From Desmodesmus armatus (Eukaryota; Chlorophyta; Chlorophyceae; Sphaeropleales; Scenedesmaceae), in NCBI GenBank assembly GCA_007449985.2, contig VIIQ02000751.1, forward strand, positions 62,001 through 126,000: a DNA stretch of 64,000 nt. The letters run 5' to 3'. This document shows positions 22,015 through 33,353 of this stretch, in pieces. Position 1 is the first letter of the stretch, and each line of letters begins with the position of its first letter. Made by a program: the position numbers and the translations under genes. The notes under the pieces are model-generated. The model ran no database searches. It was not told the origin of the DNA and was given only the letters and a program-made list of their open reading frames with translations.

Positions 22015-25000
22015 GTTATGGATCCAGTAAAGGCTCTGATGTGTTTCTTCTTCAGCGTGTCTCGCGCCTGCATGCGAAGGATACAAGTGTGTGCCTGTGC
22101 GTGTTCATTGCTGCACAGATTGCTGAACACAGGGGCAAGGGGCACCGCAAGCCAAGAGCTGCCAACAGAGCCAATACCTCCGACCGTGACCTTTCATCAG
22201 CAGGTGGTGCAGTGCCCGATCAGGGGCTTGCTAAGCAGCAGTCTGCAGGAGCTGAACAGCAGAAAGCAGCTCCCCAGCACAGCAGCACTGCTGCCAGGGC
22301 CCAACCCCAGAACGGTGTAGACGCAGTGCCACCGTCAGAAGACATTTCTAGGACCTTAGCCAGCAAGTCAGAAAACCCTCACCGGTGGGCGAAAGCCCTG
22401 GGCTCCGTAGCTGCTGCTGGGACCCCTGCCACCACAACCAGCATGGCGCCTGGCAGGAGGCAGCAGCCGCAGCAGCCAGCAGGCCAACAACAGGACAAGG
22501 GACCCAGTGGCAGGCCCTCACAGCCTGCCCCAGCCGGCAAGGGGGGTGCAGGCGGCAGTACTGCTCCCACCCCCGGCAGTAAGGCCGTTGGCCAGCAGGG
22601 GCCTCAGCAGCAGCAGCAGCAGCAGCAGGGCGCACGGACCATACGCGTGGCGCGCACCATGAGCAACAGCAGCAACGAGGCTGGCACGCCCGTGCATGGC
22701 GGCCAGAGCAGCGGCAACGGCTCGTCCTCGTCCGCTGCAAGCAAACCGGCACAGCAGCAGCAGGCGTCGGCCAGCAGCAACAACAGCAGCACAGTTCCCA
22801 AGCCTTCCTCTCTCAGCTATGCAGCTGCAGCAGTGCACAAGCAGCCCCCTTCAGCTCCCGCGCCTGCGCGCGCTAGGAAGCCAGCAGCTGCCCCCGCCCC
22901 AGCAGCCCCCCAGGAGCCCTTCCCACCCCTGAGTCCCAACAAGGCTCCTGCGCCAACCGGCACTTGGGCTGCGGGTGGCAGCAGCAGCAGCAGTGCACCC
23001 AAGTCTTGGGGCCCTCAGCACCACGAAGAGGGCGCCAGCGACGGCAAGGCCGCGGCTTCCAGTAGCCAGGCAGCAAAGGATGCGCCTGCCGCAAGCACAG
23101 CCTCCTCTGCAGCTCAGGGTGCCGCAGCTTCAGGCAAGCATACTGTGGCGGCCAACGGCAACGGCAGTGCTGACAGTTACACTGCCAAGCAGCAGTCTGG
23201 CAGCTCTGCCGGCAGTGCCAACACAGCTGCAGCTGTGGGCTCCTCCAGCAACAGGCAGGAGGGCCCTGGCAGCCAACAAGGCTACGGTGGTGGCAGGGGT
23301 GGCCAGGGTGGCGGGCGGGGCGGCAGGGCCGGGCCCTATGGTGGTGGCGGGCGCGGGGGTGGCAGCGCTGGTGGCAGCGGCAGCAGCCAGTGGGCACCCA
23401 AGCAGGGTCAGCCACCAGCGCAGGACCCGTGGGTCCGCGAGGCTGCCTCCTATGGTGATGCGATGGCCGCCAAGTCGTCAACACCCAAGGCTGCAGGAGC
23501 CGCACAGCAGGCCCCAACCCAGTTCCAGCCACAGTCAGCCAGCCGGGACAGCAGGGGCCCTGCTGGGGGCGCTCGGGACTCTGGTGCACAGCAGAAGGCT
23601 GTCAGCACAGCCCCCCAGAATGTAGCTGCACCAGCTGCAGGCCGCCAGGGTGTCGGGGCTGCTGCAGACAAGGGGGCAAGCTCATCACCCAAGGGCGTGC
23701 AGGCAGGTGTTAGCAAGGCCCAGCAAGCGCCTGCACCTGCTGCTCCTGCAGCACCTGCACCTCAGCAGAGCTCCTCGGCTGCTGCCCCTGCCAAGGCTCA
23801 GCCACAGCAGCAGCAGCAGCCCAAGCCAGCGCCAGTCTCCCAGCCTCCAGCAGCAAAAGTCAAACCTCAGCAGGACGCGGCCGCAGCAGCAGGGGTGCCA
23901 GCAGCAGGGTATGCTCCAAGCAGCAACCAGGCACTTGCAGCTGACAACTTTGGCAGGGTTGATGGCGGCATTGAGGCCCCTGCAGCTGCCACACTGCCTC
24001 GGCCCAGCATCACCACAGTGGCTGCTGCAGGTGGTGCTGCAGCGCCTGGCAGTACCCAGCCACTGAAGCCTGAGCCTCAAGCCAGCCAGCAGCTCCAGCC
24101 CCAGCAGCAGCAGCAGCCCCAACAGCCCCCGCAGCAGCAGAGCCCGGCCTTCAAGCTGCCTTCCAGCCAGGCAGTCAACATGGCTGCTGTGGCAGCACGC
24201 AGCCATGGCAGCGAGGACAGCAGGCTGGGGCCCCACGGCTATGGCAGCAACATGGACAGCTATGCGGTGGCTTCCGCCTACCAAGCCATGGGGGCAGCAG
24301 CATACCAGGCTTCCAGCATGCAGGCAGCTGCCCTCAACAGCTTCCAGCCTCTGTACCCTCCCAGCGCTGCTCAGGTCAACCCCACAGCAGCAGGACCCGT
24401 GGACTTCCTGTTAGGTGGGCCAGGCAGCAGCAGCGCGTTTAGGGAGGCGCCCTTTGCACCGGCAGACTTGCCTCAGCAGTACGGCAGCATGGGCAGCAGC
24501 ATGTCAGGTGGGGTGCTGCCAGGTCCCCAGGTTCCTGCAGGGCAGGGCCTGCACGCTGGCTCAGGGGGCCCAAGCTCCACAGGATCTCGCAGTGGAACCT
24601 CCTCCCACCCACCCCGGGTCTCTGGGGGTGGCAGCGCAGGGCCCTCCTCCCTGTCGATGAAGCGCCACCTGTCTGCTGACGCACCGCCCTTCGAGGTCCC
24701 TCCCCGTGCTGGCGGCAGCACCTCAGGCGGCCCCGGCAGCAGTAGCAGCGCTGACAACCCTGGCATGGGTGGCGGCAGCTCCAGCCAGCAGCGCGGCAGC
24801 AGGGCAGTCGGCAGGAATGGTGGCGGCAGTGCTGAGCCTCGTACTGGTGCACTCAGCAGGCAGCTGCTGGACCTCGCTGAGCAGGCTCAGGCTGAGGAGC
24901 AGGCTCGCGAGTCTGAGCGTGCTGAGTCAGCCAGGCGCCAGGCTGAGCTGCAGGAGCAGCTGGCGGCCGAGAGGGCGGGCCGCAAGGCTGCCGAGGGCCG

Positions 25001-26578
25001 TGCAACAGCGCTGGAGCAGGAGGTGGCAGCCAGCCAGAAGCGCATCCAGGTATGCACTGTCAGCACACGTGCTTGCGTCGCTGTGTTTGTGTCCCTAAGC
25101 TGCAAGTATGCCTGACGATGTTGCAGTGAGGGGGGGGGGGCACCTCAAGCGATGTCATTCCAAGCAGCTACAAGCACAGTACTGCAAGGCCAGGTCAACA
25201 TTTGCTTGCAGTGCAGTGCAGCCGGTGTGCACACCTAGCCTGCTTGTTCGAAGCCCTGAATGTAGCGTGTGCTTCCTCTCGCTGCCCGTCCTGCTGCGCA
25301 GGATCTGGAGCACCAGCTGAGCCTGGAGGCCAGCAAGGCTGCACAGGTGGCAGCCAAGCTCACAGAGGACCTGGCCGACATGACCAGCCAGGCAGACGAG
25401 GCCTTTAGCCGTGCATCAGGCCTGGAGGCAGAGCTGCAGGGGGCACAGCAGCAGCTGGGTGAGGCAGAGGGCCGTATCCTCACCCTGCAGCAGCAGTGCA
25501 GGGCCCTAGAGGCAGAGAAGCTCCAGCTGCAGCACAGCATGAATGCAGAGGGCGCAAACGCAGCCAACGCAGCCATGAGTGTGGCACGCGCGGCTGCAGT
25601 TGCTGCTGCTGGCTTGACGGGTGCTGCAGGCCTTCACACCAGCGCACCCCTGCCGGGTGTAGCCCCGGGCGGCATGCACAGCCATGGCATTGCCACACGC
25701 CTGCCGCCCCCGGGCTTTGACCCGGTGCCTGTGCACCACAACCAGCCCCCGCAGCAGCAGCAGCAGCAGCAGCAGCCGCCTCAGCAGTTCCCTGCCTCAG
25801 GCACTCCCAACGCCGCAGCAGGGCCGCAGCAGCAGCAGTAGGGGTGTTTGGCTCGCCAGCAGACCTGGGTGGGGAGGGCACACCGCTAGAGAAGAACGAG
25901 CACGAGCTTGTGCTGACCTTCCTGCGCTTCCTGTCCCCTGACCCCAGCCAGGCTGTTGCTTTCCTGGACAAGCAGGAGCAGGAAGTGAACGTGTCTCTCA
26001 TGCCCCTCACCTGGGATAGCCACTACTTCTACAAGTACGGCAGCATGCAGAAGTTCATGACAGACAGGCCCATGGTCTTTGGCGCGCGGGAGGGGGATGG
26101 CGCATTCTATAAGTACGCCAACTCAGAGCAGCTGGTGCAGGACAGGCTGGCGCAGGACGCAGCAGCAGCGGCGGCCGCGGCAGCAGCACCGGCCGTCAAC
26201 CCTCCCCAACAGCCTCTTGCAGCAGCAGCAGGGCCGGACAGCAGCGGCGGCAGCTTTGGGCCCCCAGTGCAGCTGCACCAGCAGCCGCACGGGCCTCCGT
26301 CCGGCGGCTGGGGTGGTGCACCCATGCTGGGACACAGCGGGCCTCGCTCTGGCCATGGCATGAACATGCACCCCATGTCCATGCCCATGGTTGGGCCCGG
26401 CCCTGCTCTGGGCTCACACCACCACGGTCCCCAGGGTCTGATGCCCCCTCCCATGGGCCTCAGCAGCATGGGCATGCCGTTTTATCCACCGCATGTGATG
26501 CACAACATGCCCATGTCTATGCCCCTGGCAGCCCCCTCCATGCCCTTCCCCACAGGGCAGCAGCACCAGGGCTGGTGA
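22015..26578 (+). CDS. large disordered RGG/poly-Gln/coiled-coil protein, possible RNA-binding
   Basis: Not recognised as a named family. The main exon (about 22015 or 22119 to 25049) is open for about 1000 codons of Gln/Ala/Ser/Pro-rich sequence. It contains short SLSYAAAA and FPPLSPNKAP segments, a Gly-Arg-rich RGG box (23280-23380) and, near its end, the start of a coiled coil that continues into exon 2 (25302 onward). Exon 2 runs into a poly-Gln stretch and a stop at 25839-25841. From 25842 another frame encodes a well-structured section (ELVLTFLRFLSPD, KYGSMQKFMTDRP, GAFYKYANSEQL) and a Met/Pro/His-rich tail. A phase-1 donor inside exon 2 with acceptor TAG|GG at 25841 would join them; several donors are possible. 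The KYGSMQKFM...F part faintly resembles LOTUS/OST-type winged helices, which is only a guess. The 5' end is unresolved: no in-frame ATG occurs before 22444, so an upstream exon is likely. RGG box plus disorder suggests an RNA-granule protein. Confidence 0.7.
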
Positions 26579-28001
26579 TGAGTCAAGGCAGAGGCCTAAG
26601 GCAGAGACCAGCCGCTCTGCTGCGCAGCCTGTACCCTTTGTGCAGGGTGCTGCAGGGCTTGTGGTGGTTTGGGCGGTGGAGCTGTCGCTGGTGGTGCGGA
26701 AGCATGTGCATGTTGGTCTTGTGGCTGTTGTGACTGCTGTGCCATGGTTTCATGAGGCCACTGGGTGGCGTCATGCACAGTGCAGGGTCCATAACAGATG
26801 CTGTGCGTTGCAACGGGGATAGCGCATGTGAGTTTGACAACACGCAGAGCTATTCAGCACCTTCAGGCAAGCAGATATCTGTTTGCAAGGGTTGCAGCAG
26901 CTATACCCTGGGTAAACACGGTGCACCTTTGTGCTGTGGCTTTTGTGTGGGGTGTGCAGGATGGTGTGCAGGATGCAGTATATGTGCAATGCAATGAGAG
27001 GGGGGGGAGAAGGGGTTTGTTTTTGTTGGATGGTTCATCCAACAGGGTGGTGGTGGGTGCGGTGCACAGCATGTCTGTCCACCTGGCTAGGTTTGGGAGT
27101 GGGTGTGGGTGGAGTTTCAGTAAGGTTGAGCACCCTTGATAGGGAGTTTGCTTTGATTGCTTGTGTATGCTTTGGAAGGCGCATCGAGGGCTGATTTGGG
27201 TTGGAGAGGGTGCAATAGCTGCTGGGCGAATTTCTGCAGTGCTGTGGAGGCATGCGTCTGCTTATGGAAGCGTGTGTCAGCATATGGTGTGTTTTGTCTG
27301 CTGCACTGCAACATGTGTGGTATAGTCTCACCTAGTAACAACGCAGTAACAATGCAGAACACATAATGCTGTTCCATATTCCAGGGTGTGGGTGGAGGAC
27401 GGTGCATGCCAGTGCACATGGGTAGTTCACTTTTGAGATTATTTTTATCAACAACCCCAACAGTTGTCACTCACACGATGGGACTGCATGATCCAGAGGG
27501 GTTTCAGATGGTTTTGATGGTGTCGCGCACGTCATCAGGCCCACAACACCAAGCATTGGGGCCAGGTTGTAGGCTACAACTTGTAGCCCCGGGCCACACA
27601 GCATTTTGCACGGACGGGACGACTAACTGACGGTCTCTCATGGGAAATGTTGCGGAGTAGGTTCCTCACCCTCCTGGCACACGTCACAACCGAGTGCCGC
27701 CCATACACTGGAGCTTGCAAGGAATTGACATGAACATGGTCGCCAAGTCCTGCTAACGTGTTGAGCTCCGTGAGAGCAGTGTGAAATGCCATGCGGGACC
27801 AATTAATTGTCTGATGTGCAAACCTCGGCGAATAGTCCCTGCATACCACACAGACCTTCGCCAGCTTACGTAAGGCGGGGGATTTGCACTTACATGCCCT
27901 ACTGTGGCCGCATGACTTAATTTGTATGCTTGCGGGATGGATGTTGATGCAATGCGCGCGCTAAGCCAGCAAAGAACCACCGCTGTACTCAAGCAGAACA
28001 G
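26579..28001. other. spacer / 3' UTR
   Basis: No frame here has recognisable motifs. It probably includes the 3' UTR of the disordered-protein gene and the promoter of the UBL-WLM gene. I found no TGTAA within the first few hundred bases. Confidence 0.5.
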
Positions 28002-31000
28002 ATGGCCAAAGGCAACACCCTCGTTGTCTCCTTCAGAAACCGTGTGCTGCCTGTAGAGGTCACAGACTCAACCACATGCGCAGATCTAGCACATTCACTG
28101 CAACAAGTGCTGGAGCAACCCTTGGGTTTGCACACCCTGAGGCTCCTGGTGCCCAAACAGGGAGCTCTGCAGCTGCATGAATGCCCTCACAAGCTGCTGA
28201 CAGATGCAGGTGAGTCTGAACGTGTTCAATAAATGTTGAAGTTTGCGTTTTTATGCCCTCTACTGTCTGGGAAGTGGCTCGGCACATGACTCCCCCATCT
28301 TGCATGGGGGCACCATGGTGGGGTGCACTGCATGCATGCACCTGCATGCCATGATGGAGGCAGACGGCCAAAGCTCGAGATGCCAACGACATCCACACAA
28401 GACCACACAGCTTTTCATTACAACTGTCCATCTATTGGCGCCATGTTCCAGTTGTGTCTGGCCTGGTGCTTGATCTCTCATGCAATGCTGCTGCTGCAGG
28501 TGTTGGGCCAGGCAGTCGCTGCATCCTGCTGGGCAGCTTCCAATCAGAGCTGCAGGTGTGCAACAGCAACAGCATTAGCAAATGTATCAGCAACTGCAAC
28601 AGCAAACACAGTTGCACGATGTGCTGCCAGACCCTTGAGTGGTTGTCAAGGGTGTGAAGCAACAGCACCATCGTAGACATATGTGGGCCACTGACCAGTA
28701 CCGGGCTATGCACTGTCACCTTCATACATGTTACATACTCTTGTGCCACCTGCAGGCCCTTGAGGCCTCCCAGCAGGCTGCAGCCTCACTCAGGCTGCCT
28801 GGATTTGAGTATGAGGCACAACGGGCAGCGGCCCGCAGCAGCGGCACACCTGGCGGCAGCCAAGGTGGGTGTGCGGTGGGATCATTGCCCTCTGGCTTGT
28901 GGTGGCAGCAACGCAGTAGGGCCAACACCAGCCAAAGTTCTGCAGCAGTTGTAGCGGGTCCCAGCAGGAGCAAGTTGGCCAAGCAAGCATTGTCAGAGTA
29001 TCCTACCAGCATGAGCCTTTGTACATTCAATGTGTGGTAGTGCTTATGTAGTGTCGAGCTCACGCAGCCTTCAGCTCAAGCTCAAACTGGGTAATGGTGG
29101 TGTGACAGTGACAGTCACTGTAGCGCTCACTCAGTGACTGTATGCCTTGCGTGCGCTCACTCAGTAACTGTATGATGTTTGTGTGCTCATTCCGTGACTG
29201 TATGCTGTGCATGCCCTGCAGGCAAACACTACTTTGGCTCCTTCAAGGTGTTGCCCGCCAACCCCTTTGCGCCACCGGGTGCCCCACCCCCCTCAGCTGC
29301 ACTGGCACTGCTGCACAAGCTGGCCAGCGACCCTGCCATCTCTGATGTCATGCAGCGCTATGGCTGGAGTGTGCCACTGCTGTCTGAGATGCCACCTGGT
29401 ATGCTGGCCGTCCCTGCCCCTGCAAGTGTTGCTTGTGATGCTGCACTGTACTGCATGTACTGGGACATGACATTTGAGGATATCACACTAACAGCATTGT
29501 GATCATGTGCTGACAGTATCTGTGACTTGGTAAGCATACATTGTCTGTGGCAGAGATGGCGTGAGGCAGCTTTCATGTGTCTAGCCTTCACAGTCCATGC
29601 TTATCCTCACAGAAGAACCACAAGCGTGGTATGCACTAGCAATAGCACATCCCTCACTCTGCAGTGTATGGAAACTCACCACCTTGTGTGGCTTCTCCCC
29701 TCCCCTCCCCTGACCTGCAGAGGGCCTTGTGGGTGTGTCTGAGGTGTGCATCCTTGGCTACAACAGGAACAAGGGCCAGGAGATCAGCCTGCGCCTGCGC
29801 ACGGATGACTATGCAGGCTTCAGAAAGTACCTGGCCATCCGCAAGACTCTGGTGCATGAGCTGACACACAATGTGAGTGGGCTGCTGCTTAGGATGCCGT
29901 CATGCTGCGGCCTGACAGTCAGAAGCCTGTAAATCACATGCTGACAGTGGCATGCTGACATGGCATACTGACATGGCATGCTGACAGTGGCACTTTGACA
30001 CAGTCAAGTACTTGGACATAGGTGTGATGATGTTTGACAAATGTGACATGTGCTGACAGTTGTGTGACCCCCCCCCCCCCAGTGATTTTTTTAGTTGGCG
30101 ATTTCGCCAAATTTGGCGAATTTGAGGAAATTCCTTTGGCTAAAAGGGAAAATTGCATGGCACTTTTCGCCAAATTTTGTAGCCAAATGAAATTCAGGGG
30201 TTCCCCAGTCTCGCCAAACCTGTAGCCAAAATAAATTATTGGTGGTGCTGTGTGTCGCCAAAAATCCAGCTGCTGAAAATTGCCGGCTTGGGGCACGCTG
30301 GCGCGTGGCCTGGTACCTGCCTGTTACTGTTGGTTGCTACAGCCTGACCACCAACTGTCGGGTGCTGTGCCGTCACGGCAAGCTTGAAATGGTGCTCTGT
30401 TCAACACGTATTCACCGTGTGATCTCGTTGAAGCCACCAGCTCAAGCTGTGATGCTCCAGCTCAGATCGCACTAGAAAAGCCACGGTTTGTACCGCAGGG
30501 GCAGCTGCCAATCTCCTCTTTCTGTTTTGGTGTGTTGATTGCATCCTGCATCACCTTTCTGAAGGCTTGAGATGGCTGTGTTGGAGCCTACAACATGTGA
30601 CTCTTGGATACGCCATTCAATTCCTGCTGATGACAAGGTAGCGCTGAGGGGTACTGCATTGTCATCAAAGGGGTCAGGGGACAGCCACCAGCAGCACAAG
30701 CACATAAGGCAACAAGAGCAGGAGTCAAGAGTACTTTGTGGTTGTGTCGCCAAATTTTATTGGGGTGGGAAGGCTGTATCGCCAGAAACAGGTGTTTTAC
30801 TGTACTTGGCTTTGTCGCCAAATTTATTGGAGTGGCATGGCCTTGGCGCCAAACCTGTCGCCAAAAAAAATTGGCCTCTGGGGATTTTTCGCCAACTATC
30901 GCCAAGGGTCCAAACCTTGAAAAAAACACTGCCCCCCCCCTACTGCAGGTGTGGAGTGATCATGACATCAACTTCAAGAAGCTCAACAGCCAGTTACTGA

Positions 31001-32523
31001 AGGAGGTTGAGGCATACGAAGCAGCACATGCGTCAGCCAGGACAGTTGCAGGCATAGAGGCAGCGTATGACCCAGCAGCAGCGCAGCAGCAGCAGCAGGT
31101 GCAGCAGCCCAGGGGCAGGACGCTGGCTGGTGCTGTTGCTGCACCTGGTCAGCTGCTCAACCACTGGGTGCCGGCCCCTGAGCTGGCGAGAGCAGCAGCC
31201 CTAGCACGCTGGCAACAGCAGCAGCAGCAGCTGGCAGTGTCAGACGATTGGGAACGACCATCACCGACAGAACAGCCTGAGGGTGCAGCAGCAGGTGTTG
31301 TAGGCTTGGCAGCTGGGGTGTCGCCAGGCCTGCCTGACAGTAGCGAGGGCGTGCCTATTAGCGGCGATGCTTCTGCTTCTGCTGCTGCTGCAGCAGCAGC
31401 AGCAGTTGACTTGCAAGCTTACGAGCATGAAGACGCCTTGACATCAGCAGCAGAGGCAGCAGCAGACCGGCTGGGCAGCTTGCAGTCTGGTGATGAGGCA
31501 GTGTGGGTACCAGGCCCACAGCTTGCTGGGATGGGGCTGGAGCAGCCAGGCATGCAGGAACAGGCAGCCAGCTTGCAGCTCCAGCAGGGCACTATGGTAC
31601 TGGATGAGCAGCAGGACAACCAGCAGCAGCAGCAGCAGCAGCAGCAGCCCATGGTGGGGGTTGGCCAGGGAGTTGCTGCAGCTGATAGCCCGGCAGCAGC
31701 AGCAGAGCCAGAGACTGCAGGCTGCAGCTGCTGCCATGAGCACTCTGGTTCCCTCTCCCTGCATGAAGGTCTGCAGCAACAGCCAGCAGCTGCTACGGCC
31801 TTGGGACACACCGACCCTGGTGCTGCTGCTGTGGCTGATGCAGCAGGGCCGTCTCATGCCCATGGCTTGTCATCACCGCTGGTCAAGTCAGCAGCAGGAG
31901 CATGCCATGTTGAGCCAAAAGCAGCAGCAGCAGCAGCAGCAGCAGGGACATCAGACAAGGTGGCTGTGCCGCAGGTCACTACCTCAGCTCTTCCTGCCTC
32001 CTATCAAGATACTCATATTGTTCAGCAGCAACAACAGCCCCAGCAGCAAGGCATGTCAGGCCACAGCATGGTGCAAGACCCTCAGGGTGAGGCTGTAGCG
32101 GCCTCACCAGTTGGTGGGCAGGTGACATGGGCCGCTGAAGATGCTGCTGTCTTTCAGGGACTGGACTCAGTGCTGGTGGGCAAGCTGCAGCAAGCAGGGC
32201 AGCTGGTGCAGCAGCTGCTACAGCAGAGTACAGGCAGTGACCAGGCCACTGCACTGCAGACCTTGACTGGTGTGCTGGCCAACTTGGCAGAGCATCCGGA
32301 GGATGAGCGGTTTAGGAGGCTGAGGTGTAGCAATGCAGCCTTTCACAGGAAGCTGGGGAGGTTTCCGGCTGCACGGCAGCTGCTGTTGCTGGCTGGGTTT
32401 GCTGAGCAGCAGCAGGGAGTGGGTGGTGGTGGGGTTGGTGAGAATGTGTTGATGTGGGTGCGGAGGGATGTAGGACTCGTGTGGCTGGTGCTGTCAGTGG
32501 TGCGTGATGCATTGCAAAGGTAG
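28002..32523 (+). CDS. UBL-WLM-PUB domain metalloprotease
   Basis: Wss1-like zinc metalloprotease; relatives clear DNA-protein crosslinks and SUMO/ubiquitin conjugates. Exons 28002-28209, 28500-28555, 28756-28864, 29222-29398, 29721-29872, 30949-32523; all phases agree, giving 758 aa. Seen: N-terminal ubiquitin-like fold (1-75, LRLLVPKQGALQL); WLM domain about 125-260 with GKHYFGSF, YGWSVPLLSEMPPEG, ILGYNRNKGQEISLRLRTDD and RKTLVHELTHN; HELTH at 229-233 with a third histidine at 239 (WSDHD), together the zinc site; a long Gln/Ala-rich linker; C-terminal PUB-like domain (NLAEHPEDERFRRLRCSN, LLAGFAE), which in relatives binds Cdc48/p97. This domain order matches plant and fission-yeast UBL-WLM proteins. 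The last exon is unusually long, and the intron before it (29873-30948) is full of repeats. Confidence 0.92.
29123..29212. repeat. 30-bp tandem repeat next to WLM exon 4 acceptor
   Basis: Three 30-bp copies (29123, 29153, 29183) of gcgctcactcagtgactg-type units end 8 bp before the 3' splice site at 29220-29221. They replace the usual pyrimidine tract. Confidence 0.8.
29938..30000. repeat. short CATGCTGACA repeat in WLM intron 5
   Basis: Four or five imperfect copies of catgctgaca(g/t)gg lie shortly after the donor of exon 5. Confidence 0.7.
30095..30905. repeat. two clusters of TCGCCAAA motifs in WLM intron 5
   Basis: About ten copies of TCGCCAAA or its complement TTTGGCGA fall in two clusters (30095-30260 and 30745-30905), with the longer shared string gccaaacctgt in both. 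The AT-rich composition differs from the surrounding GC-rich intron. It may be remnants of a small dispersed element; the ends are not defined. Confidence 0.6.
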
Positions 32524-33353
32524 TGCGTGCGGGGTTTGATGGTTGTAGAGGTGCAGGTTGCTGGGACTGGTTTGGACGGATTGTACAGTGGAAGTCCTTG
32601 CAAACTGATGACATTGTCCAATGACGGATATCTACTCTGCTGGTGGTGTGCGGTATGAGTACGTGTGGAACTCAGCGTACAGATGTTTACTGTTGTTACT
32701 GCTGCTGCTGCTGTCTGTGATGCTTGGGCTGTTTCTTGGGCGACCTGGCCCTCTGCCTGTGTAACCTGGCCCATCGCGGTGAGTGGGCGTGGTCTGGGCG
32801 AGGCACGCCGTGCAATAGTCTCCCAGTCAGATTCAACAGCGTAAGGGTGTTGCCTTGACCACTTTGCGGCTGTTGTGACTTTGCCGGCGCGTCCAACCTT
32901 GTTCCACCGTTTCCAGGGCAGAGCAGCAGACGCATGCGGAAATGTCAACATGAGCATGTGGGTAGACAACTATCAGCAGGCTCACTGTCTGTGGCGTCCA
33001 GGAAGTCTGTCGCGGCTGTGTTGACTCAAGTCAAGTGACCAAACTCCAGCACCTTTGCTCTGAGAGTACACCAAAATATCGTTTGTGATGTACGCTTTTA
33101 GACAATACTCTTGGCGCGCCTGAGGTCCGTCCATTGAAAATCAGAGGGGGCAAGGACCCGGGCAGGTGAAAACTCATCATCGTCCAGCGGGTTATTGAGA
33201 TCTTCTGCATTGATATCAGTCTCGGTCGCACCAATTGCGTTGTTGTTAGGAGCTAGAGCGAGCGACTGAGTGGAACCTTGGCAGCAGCAGAGTCCTGGGC
33301 CCTTTGCAGCTGCAGGGGGCTACGCCAACACAAACGGGAGCGTATGCTGTAGC
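32524..33353. other. spacer between WLM and TUL1/FLY1-type genes
   Basis: About 830 bp with no supported gene. TGTAA at 32760-32764, 237 nt after the WLM stop, is a plausible poly(A) signal. The right end should hold the promoter and 5' UTR of the next gene. A 208-codon minus-strand frame (32343-32969) overlaps the WLM 3' end and has no motifs. Confidence 0.5.
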
